DNA from: an uncultured Saprospiraceae bacterium
Lineage (GTDB): Bacteria > Bacteroidota > Bacteroidia > Chitinophagales > Saprospiraceae
Assembly: GCA_938039305.1 (NCBI GenBank)
Contig: CALHUZ010000191.1
Location: forward strand, 1-27,126
DNA length: 27,126 nucleotides
Direction: 5' to 3'
Each line of letters opens with the position of its first letter. The stretch's first letter is position 1. Below the pieces are notes generated by a model that was not told the origin of the DNA, made no database searches, and saw only the letters and a program-made list of their open reading frames with translations. The translations under genes and the position numbers were made by a program. Positions 15,940 through 24,923 of this stretch are shown here, piece by piece.

Positions 15940-18435
15940 ATGAGCATGAAACAATTATACCTAATAGGCCTGCTACTGCTGACTTGTGCTGTGAGTCAAG
16001 CGCAGACGAAAAAGGCTTTCATAAATGCCGCAGAAAATGCATTTGCAGGGGAGAACTACTACGCCTCTATGGATTACTATCTGGAGGCTATACAGTTCGA
16101 TAGTGCTGATGTTGAGATGTACTATCGTGCAGGTGAGTCGGCACGTAATTTTCAGTCGTATGAGAAGGCAGAAGAGTTATATACATATGTTATAGCAGAA
16201 GATAACGATGCTAAATATCCATATGCAACATATCACCTTGCACACATGCAGCAGATGCAAGGGAAATATGACATGGCTAAGAAAAACTATCAGTTATACT
16301 TAAGCCAATTTGAAGGAGATAATCCACGCTTTTCAGATAAGGCAAGAAAAGAGATTGCATCTGTCGATTGGGCTAAAGAGATGATGGCTAATCCTGAGGA
16401 AGCAGTTACCATAACGAACTTTGGATCAGAGATTAATACTCCATACTCCGAGATAGGAGCTATCATAGATGGAGATGATGTAGTCTTTACTTCCGTCAAA
16501 TTTTTACCAGAAGATAAAAAGAAGTACTCAGTAAAGAACATAGGAAAAGTATTGTCATATAGCGACTCTATGTCGACAATGCCGACAATGGAAATAAAGG
16601 AAGGATTTAACAAAGAAAACCTTCACACTGCGCATTTGACTTACAATATGAATAAGTCAAAAGTCTTCTACACAGTATGTGAGTATATCAATGATGAGGA
16701 CGTAAGATGTGATATCTATTGTAGACCAGTTCTTGGAGATGGAAGTTTTGGAAATGAGATGAAGTTGCCTTCCCATATTAACATGGACTCAGTGACTAAT
16801 ACTCAGCCTAACATAGGGTTTGATAAAAGTTCAGGTCAAGAAATATTATACTTTGTATCTGATAGAGAAGGTGGTGAAGGAGGTTTAGATATTTATGCTT
16901 CTAATATAACTGGGGTAGAATCTTTTGCAAATCCAGTAAATCTTTCAGCGATTAATTCAGGTGGTGATGACATCACTCCATTCTTTCATGACAATTCTCA
17001 GGTACTATATTTTAGTACAGATGGAGATATGTCCTTGGGAGGATTTGATGTTTATAGAAGTGTAAAAAGCAACACAGGCTTTGAAAAACCAGAGAATGTA
17101 GGAGCTCCAACTAATGGTAGCTACAACGATGTATTCTATTCACTTAATGAAGATGGAAATGTAGGTCTTTTATCTTCTAATCGTCCTGGATCACAATACA
17201 TAGATGCTAATAACAAATCTTGCTGTTATGACATATTCAGAGCAGATATAGCTCCATTAGATATTAAGGTTAATGCGTTGACATTTGACGCAAAGTCTCT
17301 TGATAGTTTAGAAGGAGTTACTGTTCAATTGGTTTGTGTTGAGTCAGGAGAAATATTGAATACTATTACAAATGCTCGAGCGAACGATCACACTTTCCAA
17401 TTAGAGCGTAACAAGGATTATCTTTTAATCACTACGAAGAAAGGATATCACCCAGATACACTTCCTCTAAGCACAAAGAATGTTTTTAAATCAGAGGATT
17501 TAGTTCGAAAAATATATCTAGAAAGAAGCACACTGGATCTTGAAGTATTCACTTTTGATGATATATCAAGGGAGCCGCTTCCTGGTACGACAATTAGACT
17601 CATCGATCTAACTGACAACACAGTACAAGAGATAACTGTTACTAATGAATCAGGCAATGATTTCAATTTTCAAGTTATCCCTGGAAACAGTTATAAGCTG
17701 ATAGCATCGCGAGATAGATACTATGAAGATACTATTGAGTTTGTTGCGAAAGATGATGATGGTTCAGGGACAATTAAGAAGGAGTTATTCTTAGTAAGAA
17801 GAGACTTGAATATCTATTTGCCATTAGCGCTTTACTTTGACAATGATATACCAGAGAGAAGATCAGGAGCTCTTGCGTCAGGTGCAAAGAATGGTTCGAA
17901 CGCAGAGGCAAGGTCCAATAAGTTAACAACTGATCTCAAGTATTCAGATACTTTCGATGAGTATGTTGTTCAGAAAGATAAGTTCAAAAGAGAGTATTCA
18001 AGACGCTTAAGAGGAGATGATAAAACGCTTGCAGAAGCGCGTATAGAAACGTTCTTTGAAGATGATTTAAAAGGAGGTTTTGATAGGTTTACTCGATTCT
18101 TAGATTATCTAAATGGGCAATTGCAAGATGGATTCTCATTTGATATTTCAGTGAGAGGTTTTGCAAGTCCAAGAGCTGATACACGATACAATTTAGCACT
18201 GAGTCAAAGAAGAGTAGTATCAGTACAGAATGAATTAAGAGACTACCAAAATGGTGCGTTAATAAAGTATATAGAAAATGGTCAGTTGAAGGTTACAGAA
18301 TTGTCATACGGAGAGAGTTTAGCTCCTGACAATGTAAGTGATGTTCTTTATGATCGACGTAATTCTATATATAGCCCTGATGCATCTAAAGAACGCCGAG
18401 CTGAAATTGTTGAGATTAAGCAAGGTTCGTTTTAG
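15940..18435 (+). CDS. OmpA-family envelope protein with TPR and beta-propeller repeats
   Basis: From the ATG at 15940 the protein has 831 residues; an upstream ATG at 15898 lies inside the porP gene and would hide the signal peptide MKQLYLIGLLLLTCAVSQAQ, so it was rejected. The order of domains is TPR-like helices (about 22-145), a PD40/WD40-like propeller (about 155-435, with blades such as EILYFVSDREGGEGGLDIYA), two carboxypeptidase-regulatory-like beta domains (about 445-620), and a C-terminal OmpA-like peptidoglycan-binding domain (RGFASPRADTRYNLALSQRR and RRNSIYSP). This layout is typical of periplasmic partners of PorP/SprF proteins and resembles PorE of the type IX system. It probably ties the export complex or adhesin to the cell wall. 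Confidence 0.9.
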   Translation: MSMKQLYLIGLLLLTCAVSQAQTKKAFINAAENAFAGENYYASMDYYLEAIQFDSADVEMYYRAGESARNFQSYEKAEELYTYVIAEDNDAKYPYATYHLAHMQQMQGKYDMAKKNYQLYLSQFEGDNPRFSDKARKEIASVDWAKEMMANPEEAVTITNFGSEINTPYSEIGAIIDGDDVVFTSVKFLPEDKKKYSVKNIGKVLSYSDSMSTMPTMEIKEGFNKENLHTAHLTYNMNKSKVFYTVCEYINDEDVRCDIYCRPVLGDGSFGNEMKLPSHINMDSVTNTQPNIGFDKSSGQEILYFVSDREGGEGGLDIYASNITGVESFANPVNLSAINSGGDDITPFFHDNSQVLYFSTDGDMSLGGFDVYRSVKSNTGFEKPENVGAPTNGSYNDVFYSLNEDGNVGLLSSNRPGSQYIDANNKSCCYDIFRADIAPLDIKVNALTFDAKSLDSLEGVTVQLVCVESGEILNTITNARANDHTFQLERNKDYLLITTKKGYHPDTLPLSTKNVFKSEDLVRKIYLERSTLDLEVFTFDDISREPLPGTTIRLIDLTDNTVQEITVTNESGNDFNFQVIPGNSYKLIASRDRYYEDTIEFVAKDDDGSGTIKKELFLVRRDLNIYLPLALYFDNDIPERRSGALASGAKNGSNAEARSNKLTTDLKYSDTFDEYVVQKDKFKREYSRRLRGDDKTLAEARIETFFEDDLKGGFDRFTRFLDYLNGQLQDGFSFDISVRGFASPRADTRYNLALSQRRVVSVQNELRDYQNGALIKYIENGQLKVTELSYGESLAPDNVSDVLYDRRNSIYSPDASKERRAEIVEIKQGSF

Positions 18436-18463
18436 TAAAAAAATAATTCGCTCATCATAACAC

Positions 18464-21400
18464 ATGGTAATGAGTAAAAAAATGAAAAGTATTAGAAACA
18501 TTGTCTCAGGCTTCGTTGCCATCATACTCTTGTGTTTTTCACAAGATGTGAATGCAAGTCATATCGTTGGTGCAGACATGAGCTTCACTTGTAAAGGTGA
18601 AGAGTGGTTTATGATCAATCTTACTGTCCGTAGAGACTGTAACAATGGTGATCCAGAAGCCGTATTTGATGATCCTGCTTATGTTGGTATTTTCGATGCC
18701 TTCGGTACACCTTTGAATTGGTTGGGCAGTTTAGGAGCTGTGAAGATGGAGTTGGTAAGCGTAGAAGATATCGGTGCTACTGATCCTGGATGTACACCTG
18801 GGGGACAAGAGGTATGTGTTTCTGAAGCACGTTATGTTGGAAAAGCGTATTTGCCTTTCAGAGAAAAGGGATATATCCTGGCTTATCAAAGATGTTGCAG
18901 AAATCAAACACTTAATAACATCTTAGATCCAACACAGACCGGAAATACATCTTTTGTATGTATCACAGAGGAATCTATGACCGCTTGTAATAATTCACCT
19001 TCTTTCCAAGAGTGGCCGGATTTATATATCTGTGCAGGAGAGCAGCTTGTATTTAGTAGCGCTGGAGTAGATATAGATGGTGATGACTTGAGGTACACAT
19101 TGTATACTCCACTTGCAGGGGCCACATTGGATATGCCTCAGCCTATACCACCTGCAGGACCTCCATATGATGAAGTGATTTATGCTCCTGGGTTTTCTAT
19201 GGATAATCAATTAGGCAGTGGGGTTCCACTTGCGATAGATTATAATACAGGTGTTATCACAGCAACACCAGAATTAGTGGGCCAATTTTTAGTTGGTGTT
19301 TTGATAGAAGAGTGGAGAGATGGTGTGATGCTATCAAAAACAAGAAGAAACTTTGAATATAATGTACGTGACTGTAGCGGCCTTACAGGTCTTAGTTTTA
19401 ACACGCCAGACATAGTGTGCGAAGGACTTACAGTGACTGTGGATAATAATTCTAATAGCAGTGGCGGGTACAAGTGGAACTTCAACTATCCAAGTGATGA
19501 TCCTGCCTTTATGTCGACTGAAGATAATCCTTCATTCACATATCCTGCTGAGGGTGATTATCAGATACAACTGACTTCTACAAGTGGAGAAGCTCTATGT
19601 AATACAGAAGTGATTAGACAAGTGCGAGTGATCAATTCACAGTTGTCAGTATCTTTTGATAACGCAACGCCAGTATGTACTAATGATCTAATCACATTAG
19701 ATCTTACCTCTACGGCGACAGAAGGAGATTCACAATACTCGATAACTGATAGCCGCTACGAGATTATCATAGATGGTTTGGTTTATCCATTTGCAGGAGG
19801 GACAACGACTGCGGTTGTGCCTTGTGCTACAAGCATCACTATAGTTCACTATGTGACATCATCTAGTGGATGTACAATCACAGAAACTAAGGTTTATAAT
19901 AATATAGGTGATGGAGCTGTGTCTCTTAATTTCCTTGCAGGCCCGATAACTGTCTGTCCAAATCAATCAACAAGATTAGTTGCAAATCCTAATCCTGCAT
20001 GGACATATACTTGGACACCAACAACTGGATTGACGTTCCCTAATGGAGCTTCAGATCCGGTTGCTAATCCAGAGGTTACTACAACCTATAGCGTAACAGT
20101 ATCTAATGGTGAATCAACAGTTACTGAAGAAGTAACTGTATTTGTTCAGAATGAATTCTTAGATGTAAGCATCGTTAATAACTCAGGCACTTGTGGCGGA
20201 GAGGTTAATCTTACTGGAGTAGCATCAAATGGTGGTCCAGAAGGTTTAATATATGAATGGTCGTTTGATCCTAACTTTGCAACAGTAGCTGCAAGAGGAC
20301 AAACAGTTAATATTCCTGTTAATGGAAATTCTGTAATCTACATGAGAGCAGGAGGAGGAGCATTCTGTGGTAGTAATGTACCGAGTATCTCACTTGGAGA
20401 CTTAGGAGCATCTAATATATCCGCAAGCTTCTCACCGATTAACACATGTATCGGAAACACTGGCACTGTATCAGTAGTAAATAGTGACCCTAACGAAACA
20501 TTTACTGTTGTTTGGGAGCCAACAGAAAGTATTATTTCTGGCTTAACAGGTGAAACTGTTACTATCGACGCTGCAGATGGTCAGACTGAAGTACCTTTGA
20601 CGTATACTGCGACAACAAGTGGCGGGTGTGTGAAAACAGAAACTATAAATGTACCGGTCGTTAATGACATAGTCGTAGACATATCAAGTAGCGCAACAGG
20701 CGATTGTACAACAGGAAATACTTATCAGGCACTATCGAATACGCCATTAGATATGACTAATTTTGAATGGTCATTAGATCCTGATTTTAGCACGATCTTA
20801 TCTACGGATCCAACGATAACAGTTGATGTGCCTGCAGGATCTACTTTATACCTAAGGGCAACTACAAGCAATGACGAATGTAAAAGTAATATAGCGACAA
20901 GAGAAATCATGTTGGGGATGGAGTCATTGGAATTTGATGCACCGAGTAGAATATGTCTTGGAGATACTGCAGATATAGATTTAATAACTCCAGATGGAGA
21001 GGTCCTAACAGTAACTTGGTCACCAGCACCAGAGATTATCTCTGGAGTAAATGATACAAAAGTGATTGTAGTAGGAATGAATACAGGAAATGACAATCTA
21101 ACATTATCGTATACCGCTACTAATCAAGCAGGATGTAGCTTCTCAGGAACAATCGACATACCATATAGCACAATCATTCCGACGAATCTTGATCCACAAG
21201 TTCAGTGTGGGACTAATAGTATGGCGTTCTCTATCGATCCGATATACGGAGATGGTGATGTACTTTGGGACTTTGGAGTTGTAAATGGTGAGGCACTTAC
21301 GAGCACACAAGCTAACCCGACTATTGACTTCGGTATGGCAGGTACTTATAGTGGTACTCTTACCTCCACAATGGAGACTTGTAATTTTGATGCAGAGAGT

Positions 21401-22441
21401 GTCACATTTGAAGTTCCAGAAATACTGGAAATTGCGACAGAAGATGATTTAGATCAATCTACTTGTGATGGAGGTGATCCTAATCTGACATTAGGGGCGA
21501 CTTCAGTAAGTGATATAGTATGGACAGATCAAGATGGCAACGTGTTGTCTATGACTGATTCTGTAACTGTAGATAGGTCTGAGATGACTTCAATAACAGC
21601 CACTGTATCTGATACATTTGGATGTGAAATGACCTTAGTCTATGATGTGAGTAAGTATGATTTTGACGTAACGATAACTGGTCCTGGAACAGTAGAAGGT
21701 GGAGAACCAGCATGTGGAGAGAGTGTTGATCTAAATGTAACAGATAATACTGGGGCAAATGTCTCATATATGTGGACTTCTGCAATGGGTGGAGTAATCA
21801 GTGGTGGTGATACAGCAAACCCAACAATTGACCCTTCAAATGCTGGAGACTTAGTTCTAACTGTCACTAATGAAGACCTCGGTTGCTCTATGGAATTCCC
21901 AGTTCCTATAGATGGATCAGGTGGAATCACAGCAAGCATAAATGCTACTCCTGGGACGACAATTACTTCAGGAGAGTCTGTAACCCTTGATGTAGTCACA
22001 GATGCTACCGGAGCAACTTACGAATGGGCAGATGACGGAAGCACTAATGGTTCACGCGTAGTGATGCCAACTGAAACAACAACTTATACTGTAACTGTCA
22101 CAGATGAGAATGGATGTACAGCAGAAGCAATGATTACTATCACAGTTGAGGAGCAATTGTGTTCTAACTATATGGTCCCTGAAGCTTTCACACCTAATGG
22201 TGATGGTAACAATGATGTCCTCATGGTGAGAAGTGATGGAGATCTTGATGAAGTTGACTTCCAAATATTAGATAGATGGGGTAAAGAAGTATTTAGAACG
22301 ATGAGACAAGATGTAGGTTGGAATGGTTTCCATCAGAATGATGGAGCAGAAATGGCGCCAGATGTATTTGCATATTGCTTGAAGGTCGTATGTAATGGAC
22401 AAGAAGAAGTGATAGCAGGAAGCGTATCACTTATCAGATAA
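18464..22441 (+). CDS. Large PKD-type surface adhesin with type B (CHU_C) secretion signal
   Basis: The 1325-residue protein begins with a signal peptide (ATG at 18464; ATG at 18470 is an alternative) and mature SHIVGADMSFTC. The first 330 residues form a conserved N-terminal block of Bacteroidota adhesins (INLTVRRDCN, YQRCCRNQT, DYNTGVITATPELVGQFLVG). Then come Ig/PKD-like domains, including YKWNFNY and FTYPAEGDYQIQLTS. Residues about 563-733 and 734-904 are a tandem duplication. The last 90 residues (VPEAFTPNGDGNNDVL, DRWGKEVF, GWNG, AYCLKVVCNGQEE, GSVSLIR) are the gliding-motility-associated CHU_C domain, a type B type IX sorting signal. It is probably exported to the surface for adhesion. 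Cysteines are paired within the domains. Confidence 0.93.
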   Translation: MVMSKKMKSIRNIVSGFVAIILLCFSQDVNASHIVGADMSFTCKGEEWFMINLTVRRDCNNGDPEAVFDDPAYVGIFDAFGTPLNWLGSLGAVKMELVSVEDIGATDPGCTPGGQEVCVSEARYVGKAYLPFREKGYILAYQRCCRNQTLNNILDPTQTGNTSFVCITEESMTACNNSPSFQEWPDLYICAGEQLVFSSAGVDIDGDDLRYTLYTPLAGATLDMPQPIPPAGPPYDEVIYAPGFSMDNQLGSGVPLAIDYNTGVITATPELVGQFLVGVLIEEWRDGVMLSKTRRNFEYNVRDCSGLTGLSFNTPDIVCEGLTVTVDNNSNSSGGYKWNFNYPSDDPAFMSTEDNPSFTYPAEGDYQIQLTSTSGEALCNTEVIRQVRVINSQLSVSFDNATPVCTNDLITLDLTSTATEGDSQYSITDSRYEIIIDGLVYPFAGGTTTAVVPCATSITIVHYVTSSSGCTITETKVYNNIGDGAVSLNFLAGPITVCPNQSTRLVANPNPAWTYTWTPTTGLTFPNGASDPVANPEVTTTYSVTVSNGESTVTEEVTVFVQNEFLDVSIVNNSGTCGGEVNLTGVASNGGPEGLIYEWSFDPNFATVAARGQTVNIPVNGNSVIYMRAGGGAFCGSNVPSISLGDLGASNISASFSPINTCIGNTGTVSVVNSDPNETFTVVWEPTESIISGLTGETVTIDAADGQTEVPLTYTATTSGGCVKTETINVPVVNDIVVDISSSATGDCTTGNTYQALSNTPLDMTNFEWSLDPDFSTILSTDPTITVDVPAGSTLYLRATTSNDECKSNIATREIMLGMESLEFDAPSRICLGDTADIDLITPDGEVLTVTWSPAPEIISGVNDTKVIVVGMNTGNDNLTLSYTATNQAGCSFSGTIDIPYSTIIPTNLDPQVQCGTNSMAFSIDPIYGDGDVLWDFGVVNGEALTSTQANPTIDFGMAGTYSGTLTSTMETCNFDAESVTFEVPEILEIATEDDLDQSTCDGGDPNLTLGATSVSDIVWTDQDGNVLSMTDSVTVDRSEMTSITATVSDTFGCEMTLVYDVSKYDFDVTITGPGTVEGGEPACGESVDLNVTDNTGANVSYMWTSAMGGVISGGDTANPTIDPSNAGDLVLTVTNEDLGCSMEFPVPIDGSGGITASINATPGTTITSGESVTLDVVTDATGATYEWADDGSTNGSRVVMPTETTTYTVTVTDENGCTAEAMITITVEEQLCSNYMVPEAFTPNGDGNNDVLMVRSDGDLDEVDFQILDRWGKEVFRTMRQDVGWNGFHQNDGAEMAPDVFAYCLKVVCNGQEEVIAGSVSLIR
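20153..21176 (+). repeat. Tandem duplicated unit inside the adhesin
   Basis: Two units of about 170 residues, from roughly 20153 and 20666. Shared landmarks in order are a Cys-containing start, YEWSFDPNF against FEWSLDPDF, VIYMRAGGG against TLYLRATTS, an S-L-G or M-L-G turn, CIGNTG against CLGDTA, VVWEPTESIISG against VTWSPAPEIISG, LTYTATTSGGC against LSYTATNQAGC, and a final proline strand. Boundaries are approximate. Confidence 0.8.
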
Positions 22442-22513
22442 AATTATCACAAGAGCTAGTCAGAAGCTCTAATACGATAAAGCCAGTGTTCGCTTAATAA
22501 GTGATCTTCTGGT

Positions 22514-22563
22514 AAATTGGGATGAATGAAGGTTGAAGCCTTTTTCATCCCAATTTTTATTTA
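22514..22563 (+). terminator. Intrinsic terminator of the surface-protein operon
   Basis: A perfect 13-base stem, AAATTGGGATGAA (22514-22526) with TTCATCCCAATTT (22544-22556), has a 17-base loop with a possible inner AAGG/CCTT pairing and ends in a T-rich tail (TTTATTTA). Confidence 0.88.
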
Positions 22564-22822
22564 GGCTTTCTAAAAAGTAAATTCATCGGTAGAATTCTCA
22601 TTAATGTACATCATGTATCTGACATGCTCAGATTACAAAAAGCATGTTTAAATAGGGCAATGGAATAACTGAAGCATTAAATATTGCATATCGTTAAGAC
22701 ATAAGTATTGATTGGCTGGGGGACTAAATTCTCATTACATTGAGTTAACTGATCTTATAATCCAAAGCGTGATATTCAATATTGCAATTCTAAATACACT
22801 CTTAAGCTTCTTTTCAGAATGT
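22564..22822. other. Upstream region of the sensor kinase
   Basis: With the terminator it makes a stretch of about 380 bases lacking a certain gene. ACATGC (22622-22627) and GCATGT (22642-22647) form a perfect six-base inverted repeat with a 20-base centre-to-centre distance, and the palindrome ACATCATGT lies just before it. An operator is possible. No -7 box was recognised. Confidence 0.4.
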
Positions 22823-24742
22823 TTGAAAGGTGTTCTGTTTGGGTTTGTATTTTTAGGTTGTCATCTTTGTCTTGCTCAACAAGTTGATCTTCCCAAGTCT
22901 TTGCAGTATCGGATTTTGCTGCAATCTGATTCGTCATTTTTCATGAATATCACGAACGTAGGCGCAGAGAGTGAGTCTTTTGTTATAGACATTGGGAATA
23001 ATGAGGTAGTTGATCTCACTATCGAGAAAGAAAGTAAAAAAGTAGAATTAAGAAAGGGCTGGGTCGCCAAACACCAATCCATAGCAGGCTTTGCATGGAA
23101 GTACGAAAGAATAACAATAGAGCCATCTGAAATGATAGGGATGACTGCTCTCTTGAGTACTTTCTCTGGAAGACCCTTTTTTGTTGATGAAATAAAAGTG
23201 AATACCAAGGCTCCTAGGCCTTTTATCCTTGAATTATTTGACAAAGCTAGATGGGGAGTGTTGGTTTCTCTTGTGTTCTTAGGTACCTGTCTTGCTTTGC
23301 TCTTCTACTTTTTAGCATTGAGTATAACTGATCCTAAGCCAGAGCATTGGTTTTTTACATTGTTCATGGCGACCATCACTTGGAATAGTTTTATGATAGT
23401 GGATGGTGGAATGGATTTTAATATTGTGTTCAAACAGCCTTATCACTATATCTACTTAAACGATCTCTTTGTCAACCTAACTTTTATAACTTATACACTC
23501 TTTGTCTATCATTTTTTAGAGATTAAAAAGCACAGCAAGTTTTTGACCAGATTTATTTATCTGCAGATTGTCGTGCATGTCTGTATGATTGTACTGTGTA
23601 CTTATTGGGTCTATGCCTATGATGATCTCATCACAGTAAGAGAAAAGTTCTCAGTGATATACTTGTTGTCTTTTGTGCTATCACTTGTATCCTTAGCTTT
23701 AATCTGGAAGCTGATCCAATCGCGCCTTAAGTATCCTATCATCATCGGGAGTTTGTTGTGGAGTATCACTTCTCTGATAGAATTGAGCTTAGGGCATGGC
23801 TATACTTTGGAAGACTTCATAGTCCCTGAGTGGGAGATATTTAGCTTGACTGTTACACAACTGGGTTTCTTTCCAATTATAATAGGATACTCTCTTGCCA
23901 TCGGTTATAAAAACAAGTTAAGAGATAATGAAAAATATATCATCAGTCAGAAACTAGTGTCTCAATTGGAAGAGAATAAAAATTTGCAACAGCAAAATAC
24001 GGAACGCCTTGAAGTAGAGGTGGCTGCCAAGTCTGAAGCACTCATATCGGAGCGTGAGAACAGTATCAAGAAGGAGTATGAGAACAAAATCTTGCAATTG
24101 GAATCAGATCAATTGATTTCTCAGATGAATCCTCATTTTATATTTAATAGTCTGAACTCGATCAAGTATTATGCGATCTCAAAAGAGACTGCTGAAACAG
24201 CTGCATATATCACTGAGTTCGCACAGTTGATGAGGACGATCTTAGATCATTCGCGTAAGAAGCTGGTGTCTATAGAGGAGGAGTGTGAGTTCATGCTTAT
24301 TTACTTAGGCATTGAGGCAAAACGGTTTGATAACAAATTTTCCTTTGATATTGATTGTGATGATCGACTTAAGGTGCTCATGATTCCTCCTATGTTGATC
24401 CAACCCTTGGCAGAAAATGCTGTTGTACATGGTAAGTTGCACCTCAAGTCTGGAGGACATGTATCTATTTTATTTGATGCTGTAGCTGATCAGTGGATTA
24501 ATATCACCATCCGAGATAATGGAGTCGGTAGGATAGCCGCTAAAGTTCAAGAGAAGCATACTAAACGCACTTCTCACGCTACGCAGATCATGAAAGATAG
24601 AATCAAAGTACTCAATGCCAGTAGTGACTTAAACATAGCTATACAGACCAACGACTTATATGTTGATGGGGATTCTAACGGAACAGAGGTTGTAATCAAA
24701 GTCCCACACATCAAGATGGATAGAAAGATTACGTACATGTAA
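22823..24742 (+). CDS. 7TM LytS/YehU-type sensor histidine kinase
   Basis: The protein has a periplasmic beta-rich domain (7TMR-DISM-like), seven predicted membrane helices, a coiled coil, a His_kinase domain and an ATPase domain. The phosphate-accepting histidine lies in LISQMNPHFIFNSLNSIKYY, the N box in IQPLAENAVVHG and the G box in IRDNGVGR. The start is uncertain. The frame opens at TTG 22712, but TTG 22823 gives the clean signal peptide MKGVLFGFVFLGCHLCLAQQ and a 639-residue protein, so I prefer it. An ATG at 22819 is out of frame. Kinases of this type usually work with a LytTR response regulator; none is visible here. The next gene is an AraC-family regulator 181 bases downstream. The ligand is unknown. 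Confidence 0.87.
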   Translation: MKGVLFGFVFLGCHLCLAQQVDLPKSLQYRILLQSDSSFFMNITNVGAESESFVIDIGNNEVVDLTIEKESKKVELRKGWVAKHQSIAGFAWKYERITIEPSEMIGMTALLSTFSGRPFFVDEIKVNTKAPRPFILELFDKARWGVLVSLVFLGTCLALLFYFLALSITDPKPEHWFFTLFMATITWNSFMIVDGGMDFNIVFKQPYHYIYLNDLFVNLTFITYTLFVYHFLEIKKHSKFLTRFIYLQIVVHVCMIVLCTYWVYAYDDLITVREKFSVIYLLSFVLSLVSLALIWKLIQSRLKYPIIIGSLLWSITSLIELSLGHGYTLEDFIVPEWEIFSLTVTQLGFFPIIIGYSLAIGYKNKLRDNEKYIISQKLVSQLEENKNLQQQNTERLEVEVAAKSEALISERENSIKKEYENKILQLESDQLISQMNPHFIFNSLNSIKYYAISKETAETAAYITEFAQLMRTILDHSRKKLVSIEEECEFMLIYLGIEAKRFDNKFSFDIDCDDRLKVLMIPPMLIQPLAENAVVHGKLHLKSGGHVSILFDAVADQWINITIRDNGVGRIAAKVQEKHTKRTSHATQIMKDRIKVLNASSDLNIAIQTNDLYVDGDSNGTEVVIKVPHIKMDRKITYM

Positions 24743-24763
24743 CATTTGATCATATAGAGTTGA

Positions 24764-24800
24764 GGTTTCATCATGCTCAGTATTGGTTTCATCATTCTTA
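24764..24800. repeat. Direct repeat GGTTTCATCAT with 21-base period
   Basis: GGTTTCATCAT occurs at 24764-24774 and 24785-24795; over 16 bases the two copies match at 14 positions. The two-helical-turn spacing is typical of tandem half-sites for AraC- or LytTR-type regulators. It lies between the kinase and the AraC gene. Position suggests an operator, but binding is not shown. Confidence 0.5.
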
Positions 24801-24831
24801 ACATATCGCGGATGAGCTTACTTGTAATTTA

Positions 24832-24857
24832 CAGATATATATAAATCATAATATCTG
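24832..24857. repeat. Inverted repeat CAGATAT/ATATCTG upstream of the AraC gene
   Basis: Perfect seven-base arms are separated by 12 AT-rich bases. It has no T tract on the plus strand, so an operator or weak hairpin is more likely than a terminator. Confidence 0.35.
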
Positions 24858-24923
24858 ATCGCTTGATGTAATCTGCTGTAAAAGTAGGTGGCTTTTGTGG
24901 ATGATGTAACAAACTAAATTGCA

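Noticed and set aside
24574..24804. Minus-strand frame at the end of the sensor kinase with repeated MMKP
   Set aside because: The repetition is the antisense translation of the GGTTTCATCAT direct repeat; the rest overlaps the kinase gene.
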